Below, one piece after another: positions 15,301 to 26,798 of a stretch of DNA of 64,000 nucleotides. The notes beneath the pieces are model-generated. The model was given only the letters and a program-made list of their open reading frames with translations, searched no databases and was not told the DNA's origin. Location: NCBI GenBank assembly GCA_035582835.1, contig JAYKAV010002750.1, forward strand, positions 344,940 to 408,939, read 5' to 3'. Position numbers and translations under genes: made by a program. Each line of letters begins with the position of its first letter. Within the stretch, counting starts at the first letter, position 1. This stretch comes from Phoebastria nigripes (Eukaryota > Chordata > Aves > Procellariiformes > Diomedeidae).

Positions 15301-16822
15301 CTAGTCATCAAGGCTTATTTCAGTCAGCAATCAGTTTTGTTTTAGTACTGTGAACGCCACACTTGCCCAATCATAGAAGAGTGTGAAGAGGCCTCCCTCA
15401 CCTATTTGATACCTTTTAATTAGACTAGTCTTTGCCTGTAAACAATCCTTGCTGAAATACCTGCCTGGTAAGATGACCTTTTACTGCAAACCTAAAGTTT
15501 TACAAATGGCACTCTTCTTGTGTTACTGATATAAAATCCAGAAGCATGAGTACAAAGATGCCCTCTGTCCCTCATCTCCCACTTTCAGGGATCAGGTACA
15601 ATTTTAAGCTCTGAAAGCGAGTGTGCAGGACCAGCACTCCAGCAGCCAAGACACCTCACCTCATTCGTCCCCAACACAGAATTAATAGCAGAGTTAGCAG
15701 CTCACACCTCCCACAAAGACAGTGATCCTCCTTAGGACAGTATCCTTTGTCTCATGGGAACAGGTGAACTCATCACTTCTGCAATACCATGACAGATCAG
15801 CACTCTCCTTCACAGACAGAGCTTTATCAGAACACGTTTGATCATGTTACTTACTGCGAGACCGGCTACAATCCATCTTTGCATCCTGAAATACAGCTAG
15901 CGTTAGGAAGTGCTGGATGACATAACCTCCCTGAGTAGATATTATTACAGGCAACATGGGGAGGAGGGGAATTAAAGCAAGAGAGATGATGATGATGCCA
16001 TGCAGTTAATCTGACATTAAGAAAAATCTAGTAAGTGTCCCAATTAGATCAAAGACAGGTTTCGTTTAATTAAGATGAGCCAAAACCACAGCTGTTAAAA
16101 GCCAAAACGCCTTAGAAAATGGGCCTTCTGTTAGGCACTGATGTTGCCACAGGTTAAGGCTTCAGCCTCTTGGCTCCCTGATCCGTTCCCAGCATGTGAC
16201 CACCTCCGCAGCAGCCCAGCAGCAGGAGGAGGAGGGCAGGCAGGAACAGGCAGAGCCACAGCCAGCAAGCCTTGCCCGCCCAGGCTTCCAGCTGGGGGGG
16301 CGGGAAGCACCCCAATAAACAGAAGAGCGGCGTGGTCAGGCCAGCGCGCAGCACGTAAGCCGAAGACTACACTTCCAGGATCTGTCAGTGGAAAAGGTAA
16401 CCCAGAAGAGCTAAACAAGCAACACGACCAGCCTCGATTAAAAGCCACCCACACCACAGGGGTATTTCAAGCACGGCTGGGGAGGGGCAGCGCTCCGCAG
16501 GGCAGCGCGGGGGGCGGCGGCCCGGCCCGGGAGCGGCCCCGGCGGCCTCTTCACTTCCGAAACGGCCATTTACGAGCCGCCTCGGCCGGCTGCTCCCCCC
16601 GGAAGAAGACGATAAAGCCTTCAGCGCTTAGTGCAGAAAACAGCAGAAAGAAGTGGAAGGAAGAGACGAAACGGAAAGCGAGGCGCTCTCCCAGCAGCGC
16701 CCACCGTTAACGGCAGCCTGGCCGCTCACCCCAGCAGGAACCGCCGGCCCCGGCCCGCTCCGCAGGCCCGCACTCACGTTATCCAGATCCTGCCGCCGCC
16801 GCCTCCCCGCCGTCAGCGCCAT
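265..16822 (-). CDS. TMEM192: TMEM192, complete coding region in six exons
   Basis: Lysosomal and late-endosomal membrane protein. Six exons at 16822-16778, 14004-13858, 9700-9436, 7384-7250, 2855-2753 and 388-265 join with consistent phases (0, 0, 1, 1, 2) to 272 codons plus TAA; the human protein is 271 residues. Every intron begins GT and ends AG. Residues 25-30 (EDDPLL) form an acidic dileucine sorting signal of the kind known to send such proteins to lysosomes. Four hydrophobic segments lie at about residues 50-78, 97-117, 145-165 and 173-198. Residues 91-93 (NYT) form an N-glycosylation sequon in the first loop. The C-terminal tail (about 233-265) is charged and heptad-like, consistent with a coiled coil. 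The start at 16822 has G at -3 and G at +4 and gives the family length. Identity rests on near-continuous agreement with remembered human TMEM192, for example CSYPNPN, KCPGNYT and [10 protein letters not shown]. The molecular role of the family is poorly defined. Very sure of identity. Confidence 0.97.
389..2752 (-). other. TMEM192: TMEM192 intron 5
   Basis: AT-rich intron with one ambiguous base at 1436. I see no interspersed repeat I can name and no RNA gene. Short open frames at 1772-1966 and 2109-2330 resemble no known protein and carry no splice signals fitting TMEM192. Confidence 0.85.
2753..2855 (-). CDS. TMEM192: TMEM192 exon 5 (residues 198-232)
   Basis: 103 bases between a TTGCAG acceptor and a GTAAGA donor. 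It encodes the start of the cytosolic C-terminal tail: [20 protein letters not shown], then [14 protein letters not shown]. The mammalian equivalent reads KIRRFNKAKPEPDILEEEK and then IYAYPSNITSETGF, so exon identity is clear. It ends with two bases of Arg232. Confidence 0.96.
2856..7249 (-). other. TMEM192: TMEM192 intron 4
   Basis: AT-rich intron of about 4.4 kb. It contains a G-rich/C-rich inverted repeat at 3113-3149 (listed separately), a C-rich tract at about 6422-6439 and several short A or T runs. No coding segment, transposon or RNA gene recognised. Confidence 0.85.
3113..3149. repeat. G-run/C-run inverted repeat in TMEM192 intron 4
   Basis: GGGTGGGGG (3116-3124) is the exact reverse complement of CCCCCACCC (3141-3149), with a T-rich 16-base loop between. 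It lies about 260 bases upstream of exon 5 in transcript direction. The arms could pair, or the G strand could stack. Function unknown. Confidence 0.7.
7250..7384 (-). CDS. TMEM192: TMEM192 exon 4 (residues 153-197)
   Basis: 135 bases between a TTTCTAG acceptor and a GTGAGA donor. It encodes the end of membrane segment 3 ([13 protein letters not shown]), a short loop (SFPDRSKAY) and membrane segment 4 ([20 protein letters not shown]). It closely follows the mammalian [21 protein letters not shown] region. The frame enters with two bases of Gly153 and leaves with one base of Val198. Confidence 0.97.
7385..9435 (-). other. TMEM192: TMEM192 intron 3
   Basis: About 2.05 kb of AT-rich sequence. 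Overlapping short open frames on the minus strand at 8647-9290 have no recognisable domain and are not bounded by splice sites compatible with the gene. Nothing else seen. Confidence 0.8.
9436..9700 (-). CDS. TMEM192: TMEM192 exon 3 (residues 65-152)
   Basis: The most conserved exon, 265 bases. It completes membrane segment 1 ([13 protein letters not shown]), then encodes the first loop with [16 protein letters not shown] (cysteines 78 and 88, sequon N91), membrane segment 2 ([19 protein letters not shown]), the basic cytosolic loop [17 protein letters not shown], and the start of membrane segment 3. The acceptor is CTTTCAG before 9700; the donor is GTGAAC after 9436. It leaves one base of glycine codon 153. 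An apparent in-frame ATG upstream at 9742 is intronic. Confidence 0.97.
9701..13857 (-). other. TMEM192: TMEM192 intron 2
   Basis: About 4.2 kb. It contains one CR1 3' end at about 13031-13136. The part from about 11,620 to 12,900 is slightly richer in G and C and has overlapping open frames on both strands. I recognise none of them and treat them as chance. Confidence 0.85.
13031..13136 (-). mobile_element. CR1 LINE 3' end, truncated
   Basis: The plus strand begins ATAGAATCATAGGAAC and continues through TTTAGGTTGGAAGAGACCC and the CCAAGTCCACCACTAAATCATG block. This is the reverse complement of the standard avian CR1 3' end, whose tail is an ATTCTATGAT octamer-like repeat. It is a 5'-truncated copy of roughly 100 bases with no coding capacity, inserted in TMEM192 intron 2 in the same orientation as the gene. 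Confidence 0.9.
13858..14004 (-). CDS. TMEM192: TMEM192 exon 2 (residues 16-64)
   Basis: A TTCCAG acceptor at 14005-14010 precedes 147 bases (49 codons), which end at a GTAAGT donor. The segment begins [20 protein letters not shown] and carries the acidic dileucine motif E25-D-D-P-L29-L30. It ends in the first half of membrane segment 1 ([15 protein letters not shown]). Phase is 0 at both ends, so skipping this exon would keep the frame but remove the sorting signal and part of the first membrane span. Confidence 0.96.
14005..16777 (-). other. TMEM192: TMEM192 intron 1
   Basis: About 2.8 kb. The part nearest exon 1 (16,480-16,777) is within the CpG island and includes CACTTCCG at 16552-16559 (an ETS-type site on the minus strand) next to AACGGCCATTT at 16560-16570, which resembles a YY1 site. 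The remainder is ordinary AT-rich intron with a short GA run at 15,180-15,192. No other gene seen. Confidence 0.8.
16778..16822 (-). CDS. TMEM192: TMEM192 exon 1 (coding part, residues 1-15)
   Basis: Encodes [15 protein letters not shown] and ends in phase 0 at a GTGAGT donor (16777-16772). The ATG lies inside the CpG island. An upstream in-frame ATG exists at 17071 with no intervening stop, but the 16822 start has a strong Kozak context and matches the usual protein length. This short N-terminal segment diverges from the mammalian one (an arginine run), as is common for cytosolic tails. The exon 5' boundary (transcription start) cannot be fixed from sequence alone. Confidence 0.9.
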
Positions 16823-17034
16823 CTCCACTCCCCGACCTCGGCCGCCCCGGCTGTATTTAATCGGCNGCCGGCTGGCCCGGCGCAGGCCCCGCCGCCCCGC
16901 CCCGCCATTAGCGCCCCCCGCCGCTATTGGGCCCGAGGGGCGCCGCAGCGCCGGCCCCGGGGCGGGGCCGCAGCCGGCGGGCGGGGGCAGCCGCGGAGCG
17001 GTGGCCGAGACGTAGCCCCTGCCCCCGCCCCCTC

Positions 17035-17064
17035 CCCGTCCCGTCCCGTCCCGTCCCGTCCCGC
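17035..17064. repeat. Pentanucleotide tract (CCGTC)n
   Basis: About five to six tandem copies of a CCGTC/CCCGT unit, the last one interrupted, upstream of the TMEM192 promoter. Such short GC pentamer tracts are prone to length variation and sequencing error. Confidence 0.85.
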
Positions 17065-17560
17065 TCCGCACGGTCGGGGACCGGCCCAGCTCGGGCTGTG
17101 TTTCTCGCCCAGGGGATGAGGGCTTCGCACCTCACGGAGCGGGATCTGAAAGCCAGCAGCCGGGGCCCAAACTTGTGCCCCCGAGCCCGCCCCGGGGTGC
17201 CGCGCCCTCCCTTGGCGAGGCTCGGTCAAGCTGACTCAGCAGCGCGGGACTGAATTTGAAAGGGGAGCTAGTTAATGCAGGCCCAGGGCTGGTGTCNCTG
17301 CGAGGCGGGTGGCTCAGGTGGCATCGCGGGGAGGAGAAAGTAAGAGTAAACAGCAGCAGGTGCCTAGCAAAAAAGTGTGGGGATAAAGGCAGCGCAGTGT
17401 TGCTTTCAGCTTGCTGTGCAGAATATTTTCCCATTGCCAACAATTTGTCTTGCAGGGACTTCCTGAGGAAGGGACAGAGTCTATGCACTTAATTATTTCC
17501 AGTGGATCTGTTCTCCATAAACGNGTCTGGTTGCCCCTTCAGACCATGGAAAGTTTTAGC

Positions 17561-17575
17561 ATGCGCAAGGCGCAT
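17561..17575. repeat. Short palindrome ATGCGC-AAG-GCGCAT
   Basis: Perfect 6-base arms with a 3-base spacer. It resembles an NRF1 site (TGCGCA-GCGCA) with extra spacing. It lies about 740 bases upstream of the TMEM192 start codon. Regulatory role is inference only. Confidence 0.5.
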
Positions 17576-20500
17576 AGTAAGCCATCAAAGATATTTCTGG
17601 CCCAGTTGTATATTTTGTGAAGAAACACATTTTCTTTAAAACCTGCCCACTGCTAATTTAATTTTGTCACCCTTTGTTCTTGAGAGAGACTATGGCCACT
17701 CATGGTGTCCACGCTACTCACTTTATGGATCTCTGTTTTATTACTCCTTGACACCCTTTTGTATGCCAAATACTCCTTGACCACTTCAGTTATTCTTTGG
17801 TAATCTTTGTTAGCTTATCTGACCTTTTTCAGCTATATCCTTTCTGAAATGGGAACGATCGGAATGACACAGTGTTTAAGCATGTGCATAGTATGAATTT
17901 ACAAAGCCGCATATTTATTATCTGTTGTGTGCTCCATTCGTCTGCTAATATTTCTTAACCTTCTGTTTGCTTTATGAGACCATCCCGGAGCCTTGAGCTG
18001 ATGTTAGTGAGGACACTGAAGAGGATCAAAGCTTAACAGGGGCTTGAAAGACAGCAAGATAGTATCACCTCCAGGTTGGAATTGTTCTTTGTGTACTATT
18101 TAAGAGAAGCCAGGGCTGTCACCCTGAACAGCTGCTGTGGCTCTGCCTCTCTTGAAAGAGCGCAGAAGTGCCAAAGGGGAAAAGCTGCTTTTGAGGTATG
18201 GGCTTCTTCAGGCTGTCCCAAGTTTCTCATCTCTGTTTCTGTAACTTCTCTTGGGTACCTTTTTGTAGAAAAATACCCAACCGAAACCTCCCACCCAGAG
18301 CATTTACATTCGTAACTTGCATTCATTTGTTCTTGTTTTACATAGATACACATATTTAATGACCTGGGCAACTACCTTAAATGAAAAACAAGCCTTAAAC
18401 TTGCTGCTTTCAGTAAGCTTAAGTCCAGCTCCTGTGATAAGAGCCTGCTCAGTTCCACTTTCTCAGCCCAAATGTTCTTTTTTCCTCTTCCTCATTGTGC
18501 TTCCTCTTTGTTCATTCCCCACAAGAACACAAATCCTACTGATCAGCAGCCAGAGGACAAAGTTTTTCTGTGACAGTGGAGTGAGGCCACAATTCACTGG
18601 TTGCTGTTGAAGTAATTGGCGTTACTTTTGTAAGGTGTTCTGCCTTGCCAAGTAGTTAGCTTGGCAGGTGTGGACTACATCTACACAGATCTAATAAACA
18701 TCAAAGATAAGGGTGGTTCAATAGATCAGTCTGAAACTTGATTACGCAATTTTTACTAGGATGCTGTGTGACTGCCAGAACTTCCCATTTCTTTGCGTAA
18801 CTATACAACTTACCTGCGTAGTGCCTTTGTCTGAGCTTTTGCTCAGCTTGAAAAGCATGAAGTCTTTACCGTTTGTTTGTTTTGCAAGGAGCAACAATGT
18901 CTGTGTTCTGGTTAACACGTCTGTTCTGGAATAACCAGAAATGCTAGTGTGCAGTGTATTGTACCTAGTCACACAGCCAAGAAGCTAGTAACAGCGCCAG
19001 TTAATGACAATGGCTAGAATTTTTTTTTTTTTTTACTATAAATACATTTATATTGATTAAAAATACTTTATAGCAGTTTATTTTTTAAAAGAATTAAAAT
19101 AGCATTAAACTTTTTGAAGAAACAAAACCCCGCAAAAACTAAAAAAAAAAAGTCTTTTACAAAAAATAGTCACATACCATCTCATGTTGCTTAGCTGCTA
19201 TTGCTTTCATTTACAACCAAATAAAATGCTGAACTGCACATTTATTTCTCTTGTTTCCCCACATTCTGTTTGCTTGCTTGCATCCATGCTTAGGAATGCA
19301 CCCATGGTTTTGTCCTTTAATCTGGAGGGTTTGGATTCTGAATTTGGCAAGGATGATATTTGAGGGGAAACAGTAGGGGGGAAAGAGATATAATAAAAAA
19401 AATGAAGTGATTTAGAACAGTTGTTCAAAGACTTAGGAACCAAGAAGCCTAAAATCAGGGATTTGATTCACCACTTGGATACCTGAGCTCAAGCAACTAC
19501 ATTTTTTATTAGCATAATAATTTCAGTTGTGGAAGTACTCCTCCTCTCGCTGTCAGTCTCCGTAAAATACTATAGGCTACCTATAAGCTTGGTTTTAGCC
19601 TGTTTCTTCAGAAACCCAATACAGTCAGGTGAGAAACGCATACTTCATCTACATTATATCAGCAGCATACTATTTAAAAAGTGGACACAATTGCTGCTAA
19701 GTAGTTGCCATTTCTCTGTGCTTGTTCAGAGATAATTTTCTAACAATCTCTTGTTTGTTCAGAGATTTAGAAATTTGGTCTAATGTATAATCCATTACTG
19801 CAAACTGCTGTATACTTACAAAACACCTCTATTCAATGGCTTGCATACATATATGCAGTGTGCATGACACATGCCATTAGACAAGTGTTTGAGATAAAAT
19901 CAAATAAATAAATTCTTCTAAGTATAATTTTAGAATCCTAGAGTNGCAGGAAGTTTACATTTATCAGCAGTCATTTGAATATGTATAATTTTATATGTAA
20001 TTGTAAGTATTGTTTCTACTGAATGGAAAATGAAGTGTTATCAATGGGTTACTGAAAAGCACAGTTGGGGAAAAATTACAAGTTTAAATATTTGAAGTGC
20101 GTAAGTATTTACTGTANGCAACACCAGTTAGCATTTTTAGAAATATGTGACTGCCAATTTCAACTGGTTTACCTAAAATATGTATATAATCTTCATAGTA
20201 GTAGTCTACTCTTGTTCTTAGTAGATCACCCAATCTGTGTTTTGGTTTTGATATATTGTTTTAATTACTAGATTCACAGGTAATTTTTATAGTGAGAAGT
20301 TTTAATAATGTAAGTAAGGTTTTAATGAAGTAAGATTCTCTTCTGCTCAGTTCCTGTTCCATCTTCTGGCAAATTTTGCAGACATTGTCATTTTAGTGCA
20401 TGTGACTTGAAAGTCTGCTCCTGAGGGCTGATCCTGTGCTGGGGAGTCTAAAACAGATTAAGATATGGCCTGTTCGTAAATTACTTCCTCTGCAACTCCA

Positions 20501-21164
20501 TCAGTAACGATGAAGGTATCCGATAACGTTACAGTAAAAAGATGTGGTATGGCCCTAAAATGCCATGCTCTGATGTCCTTATTTGCTGGCTGCCCTTGAG
20601 AAAAGCTAGCATAGATTAGATACCCAGGATTAAATCCTATACTTAGGCATAACTTTTTCCATATCAGTAATAATTACAATATTTGGGGACTAACTTTCAC
20701 AACTGTACCCTCACAAAGAGGCCTAATATCTACTTTTCGTCCTCTCAGTTTTATTTAAAATTTGGCATGAATGGAAACAGGATTGGGCTTACAACCTTTT
20801 TCACATTCAACTATAAGGTGTAATTATTATTACTGTTTCTTATTAATATTGCAGGTACAATTAGTACTTAAACTGTATTCAGCTCTATGTAAAAAATACA
20901 GTCTCTGCTCTGAGAATATGGGGTTGTGACAGATTGCAGCATGACTAAAAATACAAATGGGAAGTGAAAAGGTAAAAGTAACAGTAAAGACGATTTTATT
21001 TGCATGATTTGGTTGTAATAGTCCTGACAGTCATACTGCAGTAAGCGTAGTCTATATTCTAGCCTCAAATTACAGACACTTCACAGGTACTTGTTTTATT
21101 TCAAGCTTCTGTAAGTTTTTAAAATCCTATGGAGATTAAAAAACAGTTTACTGCTGAATACGTT

Positions 21165-21758
21165 TGTCATGGTTTAACCCCAGCCAGCAACTAAGCCCCA
21201 CACAGCCACTTGCTCACTGCCCCCCGGCGGGATGGGGGAGAGAATCAGAAGGGTAAAAGTGAGAACACTCGTGGGTTGAGATAAAGACAGTTTAATAGGT
21301 AAAGCAAAAGTCGTGCACACAAGCAAAGCAAAGCAAGGAATTCATTCACTCCTTCCCATCGGCAGGCAGGTGTTCAGCCATCTCCAGGAAAGCAGGGCTC
21401 CATCACGCGTAACGGTGACTTGGGAAGACAAACGCCATCACTCTGAACGTCCCCCCTTCCTTCTTCTTCCCCCAGCTTTATATGCTGAGCATGATGTCAC
21501 ATGGTATGGAATATCCCTTTGGTCAGTTGGGGTCAGCTGTCCCAGCCGTTTCCCCTCCCAGCTTCTTGTGCGCCCCCAGCCTCCTCGCTGGTGGGGTGGG
21601 GTGAGGAGCAGAAAAGACCTTGACTCTGTGTAAGCACTGCTCAGCAGTAACGAAAACATCCCTGTGTTATCAACACTGTTTCCAGCACAAATCCAAAACA
21701 TAGCCCCATACTAGCTACTATGAAGAAAATTAACTCTATCCCAGCCAAAACCAGCACA
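21165..21758 (-). mobile_element. Solo LTR of an avian endogenous retrovirus
   Basis: A 594-base block with TG...CA ends. Read on the minus strand it begins TGTGCTGGTTTTGGCTGGG, a start I recognise from a common bird LTR family. A TATAAAG box lies at 21482-21476, and an ATTAAA polyadenylation-type signal about 180 bases downstream at 21296-21291. Flanks are ACGTT (21160-21164) and ATGTT (21759-21763), consistent with a 5-base target duplication in which one copy has a CpG-to-TpG change. No internal retroviral coding sequence is present, so this is a recombined solo LTR. Confidence 0.88.
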
Positions 21759-24700
21759 ATGTTTAAAATAAAGGAACCTTTCTCTGCATGTATAGTTTCA
21801 GATTTTCACATCATGGAAGTGTAAGCTTTTTGTGGTGAACAGCATGGGACTGTTTATACACGGTAATCATGTAATCAAAAACTGCCACTTGCTATGAAGC
21901 TTTGGCTTCATAAATAAAATGCCCATTAAAAATTCTGTGGCCTTTAAATGCAAGCTATTGAAAAGAGAAGAGCATAACAGTGGTATTAATAAAAACTCTT
22001 TCAGTCTTTCACCAATTAATATACAGATTTGAATGCTGGAGGCTTAGTGTGGCCATTGGTTAATTCAGCTAATCTATTAGTACAAATCATTCAGCAAAAT
22101 GTCCTGTGCCCATGATGAAGTCCAGAGATAGGACTGATGAAAACAGGTAGATAAAAGTTAATACATCTGTAGAGAGAGAATTTGGACTGCTTAATGCAGA
22201 TGAGATGAAGGACGTAACGTAACAGTGAATGGAAAAATTGTGAACAACAGAATGGGCACTCTTGCTTACTTTTTTAATTCTACTGAATTTCCAGCTATAT
22301 TCAACAGGAAATAAACTGAGGTTAAAGAAGGGATACAATTCGATTTCATATTTATTTTTAGAAATATACACTAGAAGTATAAATCAAACTTTGAAACAGT
22401 ATCACAAGGTATCTTATTTACTTTGCACTAAAGATGAGTTTGAGAGTTTTAAATGGTTTAGGGCTTAAGCAAATGCCTAATTTGCAGAGTGAAAAGTTTT
22501 CCCTCAGCAGAGTAATTTTTAACTTTTATAAGTTTCTTCTGATTTTTCAAAATCACATTTCTGTTTATATTGTACTATAAAGCCATCACAATATGAGAAG
22601 CATTTATTTGAACTATATAAAGGGAAATGCAGAGCTGTTTCTGAAAATATTTGGGTTTAGATTATATACCATCTAGGGTGACTTTCATTGAAAAAGAGGA
22701 ATATTTGAGATAATTTGCCTCAAGAAAACTACTGATAAAATTAAAATAAATACAGAGGATGAAATTTCAAGGAAAAATTAGCATTTTTTTTCCCCCACAG
22801 TTCTTTTTACATTTTCTAAGTATTTTGTCTGAAAATCATAAAATGAACATGTCAAGAACTAGCTTGCATAAACTAATTTTTTAGGCTGTATGGTTAAATA
22901 TTAGCATTCTGACAAGGTAGTCTTTTGAATATTTTAGATTCCGAGGATACCTATTTTTTCCCCGGTATATTAGTCCAGATCACAACGTTCTCCTTTTGCC
23001 TTGAAAAACTGGCAAGAGACTTTCCCTGATGCCAGTGAAAAATACTCCAGGAACACCATAATAAACTACTCATTGTATGAGCATCTGCTTGTACCAGAAT
23101 TATTGGAATAAACCTTTTCATACTTTTATCTTTAACTTAAATTTCCCCTTCATGTTTTTTATTTAATAGGAGTCCAATTTTACTAGACATTCTGCATAGT
23201 AAAGTGTACTGATCCTGAGCTCTTAATCTTTAGAATGAGTTTGTGATACCTTCTAGTCTTTCTTACACAAAAAAAGAATATTCTAAACAAGGATTTACTA
23301 AATTTCTTGACTAGCAGCATGATATGCCTTTCACTTTCTATGAACAACCTGTCAGTGCAAAATTATATGCAGTAACTACACCTATGGGATTGTTATTGTT
23401 ATGACTCCCTGAATATAATCTTTTAATATTTTAATGTCTTTGATTTTATTGCCAATTTGTACGTGTGAACTATATCCCACTTGCTCTTTCCCAGTCTAAA
23501 GCATTTTTCATTTTCACTGAATGCCCCCTCAAGTGCTGTAGACTCTGCAAATACTGTTCCTCGGTCTTATTTATATGCATATGAAACAATATATATTCAG
23601 ATTGATTCTTTCAGCATACTGTGTCACTTTTCACAGTATAAATTGCTCGCAATTACTGTTCTTAGGTAGGCTCACTATATGCACGACTACATGCAAATTG
23701 GTGAGTTTACCTATTATTCTGCTATAGGCCAATCATAGATACCAAGACCTATTGAAATTAATATTTTCTCTGTATAGTTGTGCATCCAGTAAGCACTAGA
23801 TGGCAGTATATCAATTGTTTAAATGTAATGTTAATTAATTAGCTGTACCAGTTTTCTTCTCAAAAAGCTGTGTAACAGTTGATTGAATTGGTTAGGACTA
23901 TCTTATAATATTGCTGTTAGAGTGGAGAATAATTACAATGGAGCAGAAGTACATTGAATTTGATGGACTTGCGCTGATAGGTATAGTCATCTATGAAGAA
24001 AACTACTTTTGCTTCATTTTTCAAGAAAATAATGTTTTGACAAGTTAAACAAGTATGACTGAAGATATGAATAATCTACACTCTTTTAAAGTAAAATGAT
24101 TAGGAAAAAACCACCAATGACTGGCTACCCTAACAGTCCTGCTTATCCACATGATACATCGTTTGCTAAAGACTGGATCTTGTAAATCCTTTTTTTTTTC
24201 TTTTTTTTTTCATGTAGACTGTACACAAAAACTGTGCAAAACTTATTTCACTCTTACTCACAGAGTAAGGTATCACTCTGTGTTGAAGGGTGGAGCTCCA
24301 TCATCAGCTTTGCCTGCAGCTGATTGGGATGGTCCAACTTTCCCCAAGAAATCCCTGCTGCGGGTTTCTGCTGCTACCTTTGCCTCATGTCTAAGTCATC
24401 GCATGGCTACAAGGTGAAATCTAATAATTTTTGATGGGTTTTCTGATGGTTCAGTGAATGGAACCCACTCAGTATGGAGATCCAATTGCCTTATCCAGTG
24501 CGCAGGAAGCAACACAAGTCTGGAAGTAGGAGCTGGTCCACCTCTTCCACAGTCATCTCAAGGACCCATCATACGTGAAACCCAAACCTTTGCAGCACTG
24601 GGCTTCAGATCTGCTCATCAAGGTCTCTACTTTGCGTCTTAGTAATTTGCAGTACTAATATGAATCAAAGCCATGACCTACACTTGCTTCCATTTGTAAT

Positions 24701-26798
24701 GCTTGCTTGAACTAAGACTTCTTATCGCGTGGCACTAAAATGAACTTGTAATCTACAGGAACACTGCACTGTTCAGCACTGACCACAAGGATCTGACTTC
24801 TCCATTGAGCAGAACTCAGAAATTTCATACTAGTTGCTTTTTATTTGGCCTTTCTTTTGCAAGACTAGGATTGGAGTATTTAAAACCTGCTTACTAGACT
24901 GTGTGCCATATCAAGTCTTTTTGGAAATTACACTATGTCTGGTTTCGAACACCGAAAAGCCAGTTCTTAGTTACTAGCTTTCATCATTGTATAAGGTCCG
25001 TGAACTTTACAGAATAAATCTTACTGTTCACCTATTTTCATTAAGTATGTATCATTCTTAGTGCTCCAGCAATTGCTTACACAGAAGAATAGTGCTAGAA
25101 AAGACTAAATATTTTTATCCATGCTTAATTGTATTTAACTGGTTTTGGTCACAGTACAATTTATTTTTGATAGCAGCTGCTTTGCTATTCCTTATTTCAC
25201 ATTCCCAATTTACACGTCTTATTTTTTCTCTCTCTGCCTACTCTCCAGTACACATTCCTCTGCAATCTGGTCCCGTTCTCAGTCTGCTGCATGCACTTTC
25301 TTGCTTTTCCTTTTCACATTACTTTTCAATGTAATCCTTCTCAACTGCATTCATGTCCTTAGCTCAATGGTTCTCTGAAACTTTAAATATTCTGTTCTTC
25401 TGGGCGGGGGGGTGAAGAGTCTCCTACACTAGAGTAAGGCCTTTCAAGATTAGTTAATGCTGGATTAATGCTGCTACTAGCGCTTAGACAAAAGAATGCA
25501 GTAATAGCTAATGTCTGTGTTGACCTCAAGTCCCATCATGAATTCCACATAGGTCCTTGTGGATCTATTTAGATGCAGGGGCCTTGGTTGTATAACAGTC
25601 TGTTGCTGGATGGTAATGTTACTGGGGGTGAAATGCACAGGAAAAATAAAAAGGATGTGTGCTCTGAATGATTTTGGATAAAAATGTACTTATTTTTACA
25701 TAAATTTTATACATAAATTACCCACAACTAAATTCAGTAAGATACAAATATAATGCATAACTGCTAACAAAGTGAGGAAGGACCTTGTTTTTCTGTTTGA
25801 AGCAACAGCACTACAGAGAGGTACCTAAGTCTTCAATTCTAGCCCCTTCCTTTCTTCTTTTTCATGAAAAGAATCCCAGCCTTGGCAGCATCTTCTCATA
25901 AGCATTCTGCCCAAATAGTTAAGAAGCTATGACTTCTAATATCTTAAACAAGAATAAATGTTCTTACAAACGTATTTTTTGTCCTTTTTGGAGAGGTCTT
26001 CCTAACCTGTGTTTGTCAGTTAAAAATACTGATAAGAGCTTATTTCAGTGTTCTCTGTGTCTAAACCTAATACAGATTTCTTCTAACATGACCACATCAG
26101 CATGGTGCGTGATCCCTTAAAGATGCTTATAAAACACTGTGTATGCATGCAGTTACATTGACTTTTACCAGGATTGCTTATTCCATTTGTAGGACTGTGT
26201 AACTTGTGGAACTGTCTTGCTAGAAAGCAGAGCTTTGCTGGCATAGCTTCATTTTCAGTGGATGTACTTCACTGATGTACAGTATCAGGACTTCTATATC
26301 TATAAAGTACTTCTAGTGTCAATATATCCGAAGAACCGTGCAGTCATTAGTAAGCGTTGGCAGCATTCCTTTGGAACTCTCTAAAACAAGTGGGAAAGGA
26401 CCAAGAGTTGTTACAGGGGCAGTCCTAAACATGATAGGGAATTTCCTCAGTAAATGCAGTGATTTGAATTGCTGCAGCATAAACAAAAATGGCAGCTGTT
26501 TCATCATAGTTAAGAAACGTAGCCTATTTCCTTTCAAAACTACATATATACACCCCCCCCCACATATAAATAATATTTTTCTCTAAAGGTTCCTTTCCAA
26601 GAAGAGGTATTGGATCAAGCAGAATCCCATAAAAATCCAAACATTGTATTTAAAGGATGTGTTTTCTCATGGTTAGATATAGAAGTTGTTTTGCCATAAC
26701 CACATAATGTATTTTGGATGCAGTCATTTTTGTTTCAGCTGTTTATGATTCCTTTCAGGATTACTGAAATATAAAGACATAATTTTAGAAAAAAGATA

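Larger units (their letters stand above)
16480..17250. promoter_or_regulatory. TMEM192: CpG island spanning the TMEM192 promoter and exon 1
   Basis: GC- and CpG-dense block in otherwise AT-rich DNA, centred on TMEM192 exon 1. On the minus strand there is a CCAAT box at 16925-16929, about 105 bases before the ATG, and several GGGCGG-type boxes around 16,880-16,970. An AT-rich ATTAAATAC stretch at 16853-16861 lies about 30-40 bases before the ATG. If that stretch acted as a TATA box, the 5' leader would be almost absent, so initiation from the island upstream is more likely. The block contains one ambiguous base (16866). Confidence 0.85.

Noticed and set aside
16823..17071. N-terminal extension of TMEM192 to an upstream in-frame ATG at 17071
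   Set aside because: It would cross the CCAAT box and the ambiguous base, add about 83 low-complexity residues, and exceed the family length. The 16822 ATG has a strong context.
16131..17253. Overlapping open frames around the TMEM192 promoter
   Set aside because: Same GC-composition effect. Only the 15 codons from 16822 continue in phase to a recognised protein.
24151..24642. Intergenic open frames of 88 and 62 codons
   Set aside because: Unrecognised peptides without promoter, splice or polyadenylation context. Slightly higher GC than neighbours but not enough to call a gene.
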